From Lepas anatifera (Eukaryota; Arthropoda; Thecostraca; Lepadidae), in assembly GCA_034440635.1 (NCBI GenBank), contig JAOTON010000772.1, forward strand, positions 585,001 through 649,000: a stretch of 64,000 nucleotides of DNA. The letters are read 5' to 3'. Of the stretch, positions 1 to 42,525 are shown in pieces. A program made the position numbers and the translations under genes. Within the stretch, counting starts at the first letter, position 1; each line of letters starts with the position of its first letter. Under the pieces are notes generated by a model. It did not search any database and was not told the origin of the DNA. It saw nothing but the letters and a program-made list of their open reading frames with translations.

Positions 1-314
1 GTGCGTGTTGTGCGTGGCCGCCACCGTCCGCCTGTGATGGCAACCTGGGATGTGAGAGTCGCACTGAGGCACTGCAGCAGGCAATCGGTGGCGAACTTTT
101 GTATTTACAAGACTGCTGTTATTTATGTAAAAACCGGCGTCTGTTTGTACGGGGGGCGGGGACAGGGAGGCGAAAGAGGCGGCTTGCCCTTGGAGCAGCG
201 TTTAGAAACGATGGACAACTAGTCAGCGTGCTCCTCTGGTTCGCATAGCCGACCGTTTTTATCGAGGGGAGGGGGCATCTGTTCTGGTACGAGCGCCTTT
301 ATCGAATAATACAT

Positions 315-1633
315 TTTATTGCAGCTAGTTGGCTGTATGATACATTGCTTTTTGATACATCACCGCGGAAACGACATCTGTAGTAATGGATAGGATATTC
401 ACCGCGCTAGGATGCGTATTACCGATACAACACGCAGACACAAACATACCAAATGAATTGTCACGCCTGGCCCTCCATCGTGCTCGTTTCGTTACGATTT
501 AATGGTGACATTCCACTGTTGTCGTCTTGGTTTTGAATTATCCTTGTTCTGAGTTTGCTATGGGGTGAAAATTAAGGTCAAAATACCGTGAGAAGAGAAC
601 GTTGAGAGTGGAAACAAAACATGTACCGCACACTAGCGCTGCATTTTGTTCATGTATTTCCGCTACAACTAACCCGCTTTAACATGGGTTCCACAGAGCA
701 GACACTTTTTTTCGGAGTGCGCCGTGGCGTAGCTGCCGGTTCCGATATCAGAATATTGGTGTTTGGCGTCTGCGGCCAAGGCTGCCGCAGTCGGATTGGT
801 TCTGCTACCTTCCACCGGTTCGCTTTTTCATTTATGCATCGGCGATGTGCCTGCATCAAGAAGCGTACTGGCCGGGGACGTACAGAAGGGTGCTGGGCTT
901 CACGCCGCTGCCCCTGGTTCGATTCCGGGACGGGAATGCTAAATGCCCTAATCCTGCGCATGCTTTTCCCACAGAGTGGGAGATGGCGCCGCCGTGTGCC
1001 CCTGGCAGGTGGTGTGTAGTGCGGCCTCAAAGCTTCTTCCGCGTGTCGACTAGACTGCAGGCGCTATCCTGAAAGCAACGCGCGTTGGCATCCCTAGCTC
1101 TAACCTGAATCAGAACTAGTGCGCCGTGGCTATTGAAATCCACCGTGGGGTATAACCTGGAGTCTTCCCGCCGAGACGGCTTCACGATTCGCGCTTCATG
1201 GTGGTGAATGAGCCAAATGATGTGTAGCTTCTGTCAACTGGTAAGAGGAAAAGGGCCGATGAAATAGTACGACTTTCCGACAAGGGGTTGTAAACGGGTC
1301 TGCAGTCATGAAACGTCGCATCAGAGAAGAAACTCGCCATTTTATCATGATTGTATTTCTCTATCTTGTCACGTCAATGACAGATGACACTAGGGCATAA
1401 ACAGCACAAACAGTGAAAATGTTCCTCTATGTTCAGAAACCACTCAGCGTAAACAGCGGCTGGATTTCATCACGTTCTCGCGTTGCGCGGGCCGATCGGT
1501 CGTCGTTCCGCGTGCCCTCTCTTCCTCCGGCTCCACCCTCACCTGGCGGCGTTTACAGTGGCGCCATCATGCGAGGCCGCACGGAAACACGACCGGCCGG
1601 CCCGGCGCCGGGCGATTTTACAGTTATGCAGAC
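315..1633 (-). other. Probable GPX 3' untranslated region
   Basis: Downstream of the stop no further coding frame is convincing. The first clear AATAAA on the minus strand is at 320-315, which would give a 3'UTR of about 1.3 kb. A SECIS hairpin is expected here because the gene needs selenocysteine insertion. I could not identify one that meets the consensus by eye. Bases 1-314 show nothing recognisable. Confidence 0.5.
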
Positions 1634-30783
<29,150 letters not shown>

Positions 30784-31200
30784 TGTTGATGCTGCTCTCG
30801 CCACCGCGCCGGACACGTGAATGCGTGCCAGTCTGGCACTGCTCGTCACCACACCCATCGTCATACCGCCCCCGTCCTATCAGCGTCGACGACCGAGCTC
30901 GGCTAACAGGCACACGTGTTGTAAACGGCGGCTCTGCGTGCAAGCGCGTGATACGGCGGATGCAGCGGCGCTGCCGTTGTTCTGCCGTTGGCGCATGCGC
31001 CGTAGCTGACGGGTCCGGCGTGCTGCCAGGGACGGTCGCAGTCGTTGACGGGTCACTCCCAATCGGCGTTCGTTGGCGCCGTGCCCGCCGGGTGTGTTGG
31101 AATACGCATGCGGTTTCGAATGGAGGTCCCGGGATCGCATCTCGCGCTGCACCACTCTCGAGAGACTTTTCGATAACATGGTATTGAGCGGGATCACATG
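30784..31200 (-). promoter_or_regulatory. GC- and CpG-rich 5' flank of GPX
   Basis: The 400 bp upstream of the GPX start codon are clearly richer in G+C and CG dinucleotides than the surroundings, as expected for a 5'UTR and promoter. No TATA box or defined initiator could be placed. Open frames on both strands here are probably by-products of base composition. Confidence 0.45.
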
Positions 31201-34200
31201 ACCTGAGCAGTCGAGCAAATGCGACTCCCTCGGCACCTTAGTGTTCTGGGGTGGACCGAGGCTGCTCAGTACTTCAAGCTCCAGATGCTCCTCACCATTT
31301 GTATGTACACACATGCAGGACTGTGTATTAGACACATGGGCGATACACGGACCAGGGACCCAAAAGTTATTATTTCCTGCTGTAAATCTTAAGGTGTACC
31401 ACGGTAGAATGACATCAAAATATCTGCACTTGCCCTTTTCTTTCAACATTCTAGACACTCAGAGTCTACACCGAGTGAAAACAAGACCATGCAAGTTGAT
31501 TTATTTTCAATGCAACCAATGTGCCTATATCAGACATGGATGTATACCCGCACGGAGGAGAGAGCACCCTGCGGTGGTTGGACCGCTACCCGGGCGCCAC
31601 GTGCAGCTGCACTGGGAGCCAACCGAAGCGGACATAGCTCAGTGTCCCATCCTGGGTGCGCCACTGCGCCTGCGGATGCTGGTGACCATGACGTTGCCAA
31701 TCTCGCTTGTTAGGAACCGGCGAGAAACAGCATAGCTACAACGTCGACCGGCCGGTTACCAGTGGCGTACCCAGGGAAAGACGTCCACGGGGCTGTATGT
31801 TGAGAACGGGAATTAACAAATGCGGTGTGAAAATGAGCCCGACATAAGTTGCATACCATAAAGTGCCTTCCGATCTAAAGGATCGTGTATTCTATTTTTT
31901 TCAACTTGGTGTGAACACAAGACATGGTTTAGCAAAGATGCTGATAAATCCGGAGCGATGAACGGAACATAAACCCAATGACAAACGTGGGACAAGAATA
32001 ACCCGAAGGAAGAAAGGCATGGAAAAAGGTGATACAATGCAACCAAGGAAATATAAACGTAGAATTTTGATCATAAGCCATCCCAAAATTTTTTAACATG
32101 GTTTTGGGTTCCGTTCGTGGAGAAAACAGGTCAAAACGTGCCGCCTACCTACCACGGGGAATTTTCTTTTTTTGATAATTTTTAACTCCTTCTTCCCTCA
32201 GTTTCGAGAACCAATTACGTATCCGTATACCACTGCACAGTGTTCTAAAGGAGGCCAAAACGAATTAGGTATCATTCGAATTTTTGAATGCTTTTGAAAC
32301 CGATTTTGATGTTTGCAAATAGTAGTAAAATATTCAGAGTCTCAAGAAAGTGCCAAAAAATGTGAAGCCTCTGAAATTGGCGTGCCAATGCATCTAATTC
32401 CCGCCTTTGAATGCCTCACCACACAACACTATACAGGCCAAGAGCGATGCTCATTTTCGGTGCTTTACTATAGGGTAAGAAAACGTACGAGATGGAACAC
32501 ACTAGGGTTCATTAAAAAGCTTCGAGCATGGAGATTTTGCCTTTGCAAACAGTTTTGTCCAGCTATCGTTATTATTGGATTTGCAGAACAAAATATGTAC
32601 CATTACCATATTCATTTCACAGATTATGAGAACATGTCAATTACCGATAAGCATACAAAAATTATCTGGCTTGCACATCCATGAAAAGTGCTTCCAAACT
32701 ATGGCAATATGTATACTCTGCTTACCCTGTAAGTTTCAGCTGCGTCACGCTGCGGCAGTGGTGGTGGCAATATATTATACAAAGGCATTTCGCGCGCGCT
32801 GCCGGTCGGGGGCGTTGGCTGTCGGCGAGAAATGCATGGAGGCTTGGAGGGAGACGGCCGAGACACGGCGAAAGTATTGGCTAAAATGAGTTATGAGCAA
32901 TGAGAATGTGCGTTAAATGAGTACTTGATGAATTTGCTTGTCGAGTCAAATTTTTTACTTATTACCGTTGACCGTCTCACTCAATAAATTGTGAAAAAGT
33001 GTATTGGTTACAAGATGGGGAAACCAAGCTTTTAATAGATGTCTCAATACACCGGCATGCTCAATGACCACCCGTAGAATCGTACCTAGTATTTGAACAT
33101 GCCTTTATCCAACCTCATGGCAGGGCGAAACCCAAGATACGCAAATTAATCCTTCCTTGTTTGCAAAGGTCACTTCAAATGACACCAGGGAAAAGAGTCT
33201 CATAGCACACACACGCACTGGTTGTATGTTCTTTTTATCATCAATTGATTTTCTGACTGGAAACTGTGAACATGGAGGTGCGAATTAGTATAGGAAGGCT
33301 GGTAGACCTGCTAGTAGCTGATGTGGCATTTGTACTCGGTAATTTTATTGAGAAAGTGCACGAAATAATTTTTTCTCCCAGTGAACGAGCAACTCCCTAA
33401 GCTTTACCAAGTAAGTGAATGCACACAGAACATGCAACGTGAGGCAGGTTCATTGGCAAAACAGTTCGTTGTTGTTGCGTTTGCCCATGGACAAAAATAG
33501 GTATCACCGTTGAATATGATCAATCTCGTTTCCATGGTTAAATGTGTGTACTTGCACTATGGGGGGGGAGGGGGTGAGAAATTATTTGCCACTTAAACTA
33601 TACTAGGTATATGTGTTCGGTTGTATATCAATTAATCCATTATATATTACTTGCTGATAACACGGCAATTTGCTGTACAACTGACACCCAATTATCCATG
33701 CAAGCCGGGCTTGGCAAACATCATCCCGTGATGCTCAAATATAACCCACTTATATGTATGTATGTAGATCCCTTCACTTCATTAATTTAGTAACGTTAGG
33801 GTTAAAAAAATGAGATGCCGAATGAGGCAATAGACTATTTAGGAAAAAACAAGCCAATAGGACTGTTCTACAGTCCAATAAAGGCAAAGAGAAACAATTC
33901 TACCGGCTAGTCCTTTCATGTAAAATACCTGTCCAAGGGCGTGAGTGTGTACTGACATGTGCCAACTCGCTTAGTCGACCAATATTCTATATTATGTATA
34001 TTTCCTGATGATAATAGCTTTCAATCACAAATATCCCTGTGGTAGAGTCAGTTTCTTTCCCCCAGTAAGTATTCACTACTCGTAAACATGACGTGTTGGA
34101 GCATCTGGGTATACCTCTTCCCTCCCACCCCCACCCCTCTCTTCCATTCAAATGAGGCTTCAATTACGCCTTTAATGTCAAGCATATTGCGCCTATAAAT

Positions 34201-34736
34201 CTTGGTGACTGGACATGAACTGGAACATCCATCCATACTAACCTTATTACCGTATATAGATATCCTTATTTTTGTTGTTAACCGAGGGTCAAATACCTGA
34301 TAGCCATGCCCACTGCGGTCACGTCTTGACAATCATATGTTATTCACGTAATCTGTGAGAAAAAACTTTCGATTGATACCAGAGTTATTCATCTGGGATT
34401 CTTATTTCCAGAGAAATTGAAATATGTCCTACTTTCGGCTCCGTTAGAACACTGTGCACTGGATGGAATATAAAGAGCGATAATGTACGAGATTCGACAC
34501 AAGTGGAAACTTGCGATAGTAGAGCATGGAAAATATGTGTGATCCTATATTCGTTATTGTCACCTACAAATTTATATGGATTGCGAAAACGTATTGCAAA
34601 GTCTGCCAATCTAGTGTGCTGCTACGTTGCAGTGCTGTTAAAGTACTCTTATGTTTCATGTATGCATGTATACATTTTAGCCTGCTGTCTGGCGAGGAGA
34701 GATGGAAGCCTACGGGTTCTCTTTTCTTTTTTTTTG
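31201..34736. other. Intergenic, no gene seen
   Basis: No splice-supported exon, family-like protein or bounded transposon was recognised. Open frames such as 31241-31735 (plus) and 32313-32684 (plus) lack recognisable features. Confidence 0.4.
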
Positions 34737-34932
34737 CTGCGGTTTTTGCTTTCACGGCTATTTAGTTGCAAAACAGTACCAGCAGTGTTCTGCGTCGCAA
34801 CACGTTCAGTGGTGTTTCGGTATCGGTTAACCCAGTCAGATGCCGGGTCGCTGCGTCCGGAGCGCCCTCTCTGTTATCTTCTTGTTTTGCCTGGTAGATG
34901 TCGCTGGCAAAGCCATGCGAGTGCAGCTAGTT
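34737..34932 (+). repeat. 196-bp dispersed repeat, copy 1
   Basis: It matches 61971-62166 in the same orientation with about ten differences, from CTGCGGTTTTTGCTTTCACGG to GGCAAAGCCATGCGAGTGCA. Neither copy has obvious terminal repeats or a tail, so the class is unknown. Confidence 0.9.
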
Positions 34933-36472
34933 GCTGTATAATTTGGGGACGAGCCGCAGAAACCAGTGCTGTTCACACAATCGAAAAATAAGTAGCCCAC
35001 TATCGTTATTCCCCTATCGAGAATTTCCGTCACCGCCTATCCGCATTCGTGGAATACTTATTTAATTCTGAATTGATATTCCACGATTGGTAATCGATAG
35101 GGAAGTTTTTGTTTCCACCAGTAAAACAATAGTGTGACGTAGGGGTCGGTAAAAGAGCCGATGGAAGTATTTTTACAAAATTTTCATTCTAATATTACAC
35201 ATGCTTGAAGTTGATAAAGTTCCAAAAGAACACCTCCATCTTTGTCGCAAATGTTTCGGGAGATGGGTCGTATGGACAGGCACTGTATTTCACACACAGA
35301 GAACCAACAAAACATCAGACGACGTAAAGCAGTGGTCGCCTCTGATGGAGACTGGAAACCTGACAGATAAACAACAACGACAGGGTACCTGGGACACTTG
35401 TCGGTCACCATCCGGCATTTCCAAAGGTAGCTAGACCATCCACATTTCTGCATCTCAAGTGACCTGACCCAGGTCGGACACGATGCGTCAGCGATCGAAG
35501 CCGCTGCTGCAGAGACGGAAGACAGCAGCCCTCAGGGCAGTGGCGCTGCACTATCGGGCCAGGCGCAGGCTCACCGGCACCAGCGCTCGCGCTGCAGCCG
35601 GCCCCGGCCCGCATGATATACGGCGTGACGTCCGGCGGTCAGACGGCCTGCACCGGTGGAGGGGTTGCAGCCTTAGTGGGTGTGGACATCTGCTGCACCT
35701 ACACTCTAACTGGAGTTTAGAGTTAATTATGGATTTTGATGGGTTTCGATGATAAAAGCTTCTCCGAGTTTATTTCCTGTATTGTTGTAGATTTGTTTTC
35801 AGTTTAACAGGCGCATTGGTAAAGCCATCTTTGCTTTGACGGGGGAGCGGGTACCCCACCCCCTCCTAAGATATCGAGAACCACGCTAGATAGTGAAAAA
35901 CGGTAAATGGCGTTGGGTAGCCCATCCACTACTTTATCGAAAATAATTGAACAATTTTTTTCAGGTCACATTTAAGGTCACTATAGGAAAGGCCAAGACA
36001 TGCCGTCATAGGGATAATATGTAAATGAAGGTTTTCGGTCATCACATTTGAACAAGTAAACATAGGGGCATTCCAGTACAAAACGACCAAAAATATTTCA
36101 ATTTGACACCACCATGTCTAGAAAAATCTGAAACTATGTCTCAGGGTTAGCTTTGGGCCAGGAACACGCCTGTGAGAATCTTAGCCTCCTCCGACCAACG
36201 GTGACCGAGATATAGCCCGAAGCAAGGCCCTTAACGTATAAGGTACGGTCATCCGGCGATTTGGCCGGATCGTGACGTAAGCATGTGACGTCACAATTGC
36301 TCACATGCCGAGCCTCTTCATTGACTTAAGCCTATGCAGGAAATAAAATGTATATTTCACAAAATTTCAGGACTTTAGATAATTTATCATTCTACTAGAC
36401 CTTTTCTGGTTAGCTCAAACGTTGGCAACGATTTTATCATCACCTAGTCCTAGGACTGACTCGCCCTCCAGG
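34933..36472. other. Intergenic, with a partial dispersed repeat
   Basis: No supported gene. About 36060-36240 is an inverted copy of the sequence at 48890-49035 (for example CGCCTGTGAGAATCTTAG), one of the dispersed family described at 43895-44475. Confidence 0.5.
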
Positions 36473-37399
36473 ACGACAACCAGGGGCGCAGCCAGAGCTT
36501 TCGTATGGGGGGGGCACACCAACTTTGAGGGGCACCCCGGGGAAAAAAGGGCACTTTTTAACGTAACCTAAAAAACTTACTATATCTTTGTTTATATCAT
36601 TTTTGGGCATCTTTGGTTCAATAGAAATGCAAAGAAATCATTGACGGAGAAGGAAAATTCGATTAAAAACGAAAAAAGGAACAAAATGCCATGGAAGTAG
36701 CCAAAACACTACTTTTTTGGGATAGATTTAAGGACAGCCAACTAATGCAAATACTTAACATCAGCGGAGCATGTGATATCTGTTACAATGTGCAGGTTAA
36801 GGCATATTGGAGTCGAAAATTTTTTTGTTATGCCCACTGGTTTTGTCGTGACGAGTGAGCCCTGGCTGAACACGGATTAAGTTCCTTGCCTCCCACAATC
36901 GCCGTGGGACGAGGAATGGCATAGTGTCTTTGGAAGAACACATTTTTGCTGCCGGGAAAATTTGGGAGATACCTTTTGAACTCGTATTAAGTTCCATATT
37001 CTCAATGATCGGTCCCAGTTAAGAGTAAATAAAAGGTGAACAGGCCGGTGGTTTAGATGGGGATGGTGTGACAGGGCTGAAAATTGTAACAACTAGTTCT
37101 TCATTTAAATTAATTAGTAGAAATCCTGGTTTAGGGGACTGTGCTCTGAGCTCAGGGGCACATGCCTTTTTAGCATCCCTTCCCAGAATCCACCAGTATA
37201 ATAAGCAATTTATATAACCTGGGGTGCCTTGGTATCACAAGCCGTTTTAGAGATTCCTCATTCCTCGTTAGCTCCGTTTTACAAGGGGAGTTTCCATTGT
37301 GTTCTTATTCCCCATCTATTCAAGACCAGCTCTGGGGCCCCCAAATGTGGATCAGAGGCCCCCAGAGCAGCTTCCCCATCCCCCAGTTGTGCCTCCAGG

Positions 37400-39190
37400 G
37401 ACTAAACTATCTCAGTGAACCCGCCCCGAAATGATGGGAGTTGGCCTTGTGTTATTATTATCTGTCTATTCAAGACCACCTCAGGGGCCCCTGATGTAGA
37501 TCAGGCCACAGAGCAGCTCATTCTTCACCCAGGGACTAGACTAGCTCATTGGTCCCAGAGATGTGGTCATCAGACTAGCTCATGGGCCACAGATAGGCTC
37601 ATAGGTCCTTAAACCAGTTCAAGAAGCCCTAGAACAGTTTAAGGCGCCAGATCACCTCAGGGGACCTCAGGCCAACTTAGGGGATCTCACAAGCTCAGCG
37701 CCCAGACCAGCTCAGGGTACACTCAGAACCTAGACCCACTCTTGGGCCCCAGATCAGCTCTTGGGGCCCCAGATCAGTTCAGGGGCCTCAAGTCAGGTCA
37801 GGGGCAGGATCAAGTCGAGGCCACTAAATCAGCTCAGGAATCCCTCACCAGCTCGGGGCCCAAGCAGTTCAAAAGCCCCAGAGCTGCTCAGGGAACACCA
37901 GATCGGCCCATAGGGCACCAGATCAGCCTCGGGGACAAATAATCAGATCAGTGGTCCCCGACCAGCTCGGGGCCCAGATCAGCTCGGGAATACCAGATCA
38001 AGTCAGGAGGCACTTAATCAGCTGAGGAGCCCCATACCATCTCAGGGGCCCTCACCAACCCGTGTGGGCCCAGTTCAGCTCAGGGCCTGGTAGCTGGTCA
38101 GGAAATCACGTAATGAACCCACGAGGCCCGAGTCAGCTTAAAGGGCACCATATTAGCCATGGGGCACCAGACTAGCTCAGAGGGAATAAGATGGGCTCAG
38201 GAGACACACTGATGACTCAGCAGGCACCAGATCGACTCAGGGGCATTAGTTAAGTTCAGGGGGCAGTATATCTGCTCAGGGTGCACCAGATCGATCAGCT
38301 CAGGGGGCCAAGTTCAAGTCAGGGGTACTAAATCAGCTCAGGGATCCCTCACCAGCTCGTGGCCCAATCAGTTCAAAAGCCCCAGAGCTGCTCAGGGGAC
38401 ACCAGATGCCCATAGGGCACCAGAGTAGCTTAGGGTACAAACAATCAGATCAGTGTTCCACGACCAGCTCGGGAATACCAGATCAAGTCAGGAGGTACTT
38501 AATCAGCTCAGGAGCCCCATACAATCTCAAGCCTCATCAGCCTCTGTGGGCCCAGCTCAGCCCAGGGCTTTAGAGCTGCTCATAAAATCACGTAAGGAGG
38601 CCCAGGTCAGCTTAGCTCAGGCACCAGATTAGCTCAGAGGGCAGCAGATGGACTCAGGAGGTACCAGATCGACTCAGGGGCATTATTGCATCTCAGGTGG
38701 CACCAGATCGATCTGCTCGGGGGCTCAGATCAGCTTCCAGCCCCCGGACTATGGCAGGAGCCTAAATCAGCTCAGGGAGCAACATAACAGCTCAGGGGAC
38801 ACAAGGTGGGCTCAGGGCCCACCAAACCAGCTCAGGGGGGACCAGACCATCTAAGGAGACATCAATAATCAGCTGAGGGGGCACCTAATCAGCTGAAGAG
38901 GCACCATATTGACTTAGGAGACAGAATCAACTTGGGGAGGCATGAGATCAGTTCGGGGGCCCGAATCAGCTCAAGGGGCACTAAATCAGCTATTAGGGCA
39001 CCAAACAAGCTCGGAAGCATTACACTAACTCAGAGAGCATTATATAGATTCAGGAGGCACAATTATTTGCTCCGTGGGGCACTCGATTGACTCAGGGGCA
39101 CCAGATCAGCTTAGAGGGCAAGTAATCAACTCAAGGGGCCAAGACCAGCTGAGAGGCCACGAGATGAGCTCAAGGAGCACCACATCGGCT
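37400..39190. repeat. Degenerate minisatellite of about 20 bp inside the hAT element
   Basis: Roughly 1.8 kb of diverged copies of a unit close to CACCAGATCAGCTCAGGGG, with substitutions and length changes from copy to copy. It is non-coding: the open frames that exist shift through the repeat. Confidence 0.9.
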
Positions 39191-40541
39191 TTACCCGTAC
39201 GATTATTGGCGACAATGAGGCATTAGGTGGACACATACTAGGTGCCCATACTCTTCCCGGGTGCTTGGAAAGGCGGTAGAATACCCTAGCTGACCGAGAA
39301 AGGTATCAAGTTGTCCAACAATAGTTTCAATCGCTACATGCGGTCCAGTTACATCTAGGTTCAACGGCTAGGGCACTAAATTTCGAGCGGCACGGCCCAA
39401 ATTGGGTACACCACCTGGCAATCAAAAGGGCACCCCTGCAGTGATGGGGGCACGTGCCCCTGTGCCTTCCTGGCTGCACCCCTGGACAGTAGATCAACTC
39501 CGGGAGGCATTAAATAAGCTCAGAGGGCCCGGATCAGCTCAAGGGGCACTAAAACAGCTAAAAGGACTCCAGGCAAGCTCGGAGGCATCAAACTAACTCA
39601 GAGAGTATTTTATAGGCTCAGAAGGCACACTTATTTTCTTAGGAGGGCACCAGATTGACTACGAGGGCACCAGATCAGCTCAGAGGGCACATGATCAGCT
39701 CCAAGGGGCACCAGATGAGCTCCGCCGGTACGATTATTGGCGACGAAGAGGCATTATCTGGAAACGGATTGCGTGCCTATGCTCTTCCCGGGTGCTTGGA
39801 AAGGCGACAGAATGCCCTAGCTGACCAAAAAGGCACTTAGTTGTCAAACAATAGTTGAAATCGCTAAATGCAGTCTAGTTACATCTAGGTTCAACGGCCC
39901 AGGGCACTAAATTTCGAGCGGCACGGCCCAAAGAGGGTACACCACCTGGCAATCAAAGGGCACCCGGCACCGATGGGTGCACGTGCCCCTTGTGCCCCCC
40001 TGGACAGAAGATAAACTCCGGGAGGCATTAAATAAGTTCAGGGGGCCCGGATCTGCTCAAGGGGTACTAAAACAGCTAATAGGGCAGCAGGCAAGCTCGG
40101 AGGCATCAGACTAACTTAGAGAGCATTATATAGGTTCAGAGGGCACAATTATTTATTCAGGGGAGGGGGGCACCAGATTGACTACGAGGGCATCAGATCA
40201 GCTTAGAAGGCACATGATCACCTCCAGGGGGCACCAGATGAGCTCCACCCGTACGATTATTGGCGACGATTGGGCATTATCTGGAAACGGATTACGTGCC
40301 TATACTATTCCCGGGTGCTTGGAAAGGCGACAGAATGCCCTAACTGACCAAAAAGGCACTTAATTGTCAAACAATAGCTTAAATCACTAAATGCAGTCTA
40401 GTTCCATCTAGGCTCAACGACGTAGGGTACTAAATTTCGAGCGGCACGGCCCAAGGAGGGCACACCACCTGGCAATCAAAAGGGCACCCCGGCACCGATG
40501 GGGGGGGCACGTGCCCCTGTGCCCCCCTGGCTGCGCCCCTG
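39190..40541. repeat. Three tandem units of about 525 bp containing copies of the element's right end
   Basis: The marker GTACGATTATTGGCGAC occurs at about 39197, 39728 and 40251. Each unit runs through TTTCGAGCGGCACGGCCCAA and then GCACGTGCCCCTGTGC..CCTGG. The third ends in the true terminal repeat; the first two end in degraded versions of it and continue into more minisatellite. Confidence 0.9.
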
Positions 40542-40549
40542 ACGACAAC

Positions 40550-41381
40550 TCTTGGTCTTAACCACCCTTTACCGTGTGGGAGATGTATGCACCGAGGTAA
40601 AAACCGAGTTTGATCAGTCACCGTGATCCTGAGCGAGTTAAAAGCGATCGTAAGCATATTCAATGGTGAACTTGTGTATTCTAGCATCACACGCCCCGTC
40701 CCTTGTTACCTGTTCCGGACTGGTGTTCGACACCAAGATGTTCGAGAGCGGGCGCTCAAATTATTTTTCCAAGCTTTATAGTCCAAATACACGTATCGAT
40801 GCAATTTTATGGGACTTAACAATACAGCCTAAGCATAGACCCACTCTTTCAATGCAATGTATTGATTTTTCTAGAGCCTCTGGGCCAGTGAACTCACACC
40901 ACTCGACCTGTTCTTTAAAACAAAGAGACCAGTTTGTAAGCAATTAGTTGTAATATTGGACAGTACTACAAAATAGATGCCAAATAGAGACCGCGCCACA
41001 CAGGTATTCCAGGCATTGAGGCGGCCACCAAAGTAGCTCGGTAGGCCGCCGAAATTCAGCAAGGTTGGGTACCTATAAATTTCAACGGGACTTAAGCATA
41101 GTTATGAGACGATAACGTAATAAGAAAGGCATCTATATAGAAGATAACAGAGCAAGCCGAACCTCCTCTCCATATAAAGTAAATGACTAGATCATCTGAG
41201 TTGAAAGGCATGCAAATATCACAATTCAGGATTCATGCGGTTCAAATAATTTCTTTTGGATACCACACCATGATTAAAATAATGTGCTAAGATGACTTCC
41301 AAAAAATGGCGAAATCAGATGGTGACCGACGGCTCAGGTTGGTGGTTTGCCGCATCCGAAACCAGATTCGGAGATCCAAAT
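40550..41381. other. Intergenic, no feature seen
   Basis: No supported gene or bounded repeat. Confidence 0.4.
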
Positions 41382-41823
41382 CTAAAGGCAGCTGCGGTGG
41401 TGTTGAAGCATTTTTTTGTTACTGCGTCGTTGGGCTGAGGCTCCACTTTTTACTTTGTTTAGCCATTTGAGCCGGATGAAGACCCTTGTGCGCACAAGTT
41501 TTGTGATTATACGGTCATCAAGTGACGGTTCCGTTCTTTTTAGGTTTGCTGCCAACCGCTTTACGATACCAGGCCTCATGTCGGCCGTTTGTCCCATTGT
41601 GAGGCTGAAGATTATTTCGAATGACCTCACAGTTTCCATCCATTTAACGGATGGCACCATGAGGCCACCGTTGCTTATCAGTTGGATCCAAGTGTCAGGC
41701 ACGTTGGACGGTTGTGATAGGTGTGTGCGTCGGCCCAACGTCCCATCGCTGTTTTGGCACTTATGTGCCACATAGCCTGCTATAAATGCAAGTGCTTCTC
41801 CTGCACAGAAGTCGAGCTTGCTT
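41382..41823 (-). pseudogene. P-element/THAP9-like transposase, C-terminal fragment
   Basis: The frame reads KLDFCAGEALAFIAGYVAHK, then LISNGGLMVPSVKWMETVRS, and ends with TRVFIRLKWLN. The pairing of an IAGYVA.K motif with a downstream GGL..PS motif is typical of the C-terminal part of P-element and THAP9-like transposases. About 145 residues are open with no stop. No upstream catalytic exons or element ends were found. A domesticated exon cannot be excluded, but a relic is more likely. Confidence 0.62.
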
Positions 41824-42368
41824 CACCTGCAACACCAATGAAATTTGGCAACTATTGAAAACAATGCGTCATTAACAGTATTCCCATTTCAGCACGTAGC
41901 AACACTGTAACCAAGTACAGACCTATTTCTGGGAACTTCCTGTTTTTTTTTCGAGAGCTGAATTAATATTTTCTTAACATCATTTGCATGGGATGGAGAT
42001 GGGTTAGGTAGGGACATTGAAAAAAATATACAACCCGGGACGACAACGGCAATGTTTCTGATCACCAACTCGGTACAGCAGCCATTCGCCGTTCTATACA
42101 TTGAGGGACTAATTCGAACAAAAAACATCACATGATTACATTTACATCCCTCAAAAATTCCCAAAAATGTGACCCCTCACGTCTCACGTGACCTCTCGCG
42201 TTACAATTGATATCGGTAGAAGCGGTCACCAAACTCCAACCTTGACTGGACTCAAATCGGGGTCCTACGATCTAAGTTTCATCCGCAGTGGAAACGGGAC
42301 TGTCGTTTACGCGCAGGGGCGGGGTTTGGTACAAGTTATTATCACAAACCTTCCAGGGAAGCATGCAC

Positions 42369-42525
42369 CAGTTCAATCGGGGAGCCCAGCTGTTGCTCCA
42401 GGTCACAAAACGGGAGCGCAGACTGGACACTGGCAGTCAGATAGGTCTCCTGTATTTCTGCCTCTTCCCTTGCTGCATCCATTTGATCAGATTCCTCGAG
42501 CTGCAATGAGTATTCGTCTTGCAAT
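42369..42525 (-). CDS. Possible isolated exon, function unknown
   Basis: An open block of about 52 codons (LQDEYSLQLEESDQMDAARE, then EAEIQETYL) is bounded by the acceptor TTGTATCAG and the weak donor CTG|GTGCAT. It is acidic, Glu/Gln-rich and helix-prone. Its phase does not fit the exon-like block at 42947-43070, so the two cannot be joined directly. It may belong to a transposon. Confidence 0.28.

Larger units (their letters stand above)
36481..40541. mobile_element. Giant non-autonomous hAT-type element, 4.06 kb
   Basis: The ends CAGGGGCGCAGCCAG and CTGGCTGCGCCCCTG are exact inverse repeats, flanked by a perfect 8-bp duplication ACGACAAC at 36473-36480 and 40542-40549. No transposase frame is present. 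The interior is almost entirely degenerate tandem repeat (37400-39190) followed by units of about 525 bp (39190-40541). Confidence 0.92.

Noticed and set aside
910..932. GGTTCGATTCC, a tRNA B-box-like motif with a paired T-arm
   Set aside because: No matching A box, acceptor stem or anticodon arm at the right distance.
1525..1580. Candidate SECIS on the minus strand (ATGA at 1570-1567, AAA, TGA at 1541-1539) with a flanking stem
   Set aside because: Only about 25 bases separate ATGA and TGA, too few for the long upper helix of a SECIS, and the helix pairing needs a three-base bulge. Not reliable without a model-based search.
35405..35752. GC-rich overlapping frames with GTGAGC and CTGCAG splice-like sites
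   Set aside because: Neither strand gives a family-like protein, and no phase-compatible partner exon was found.
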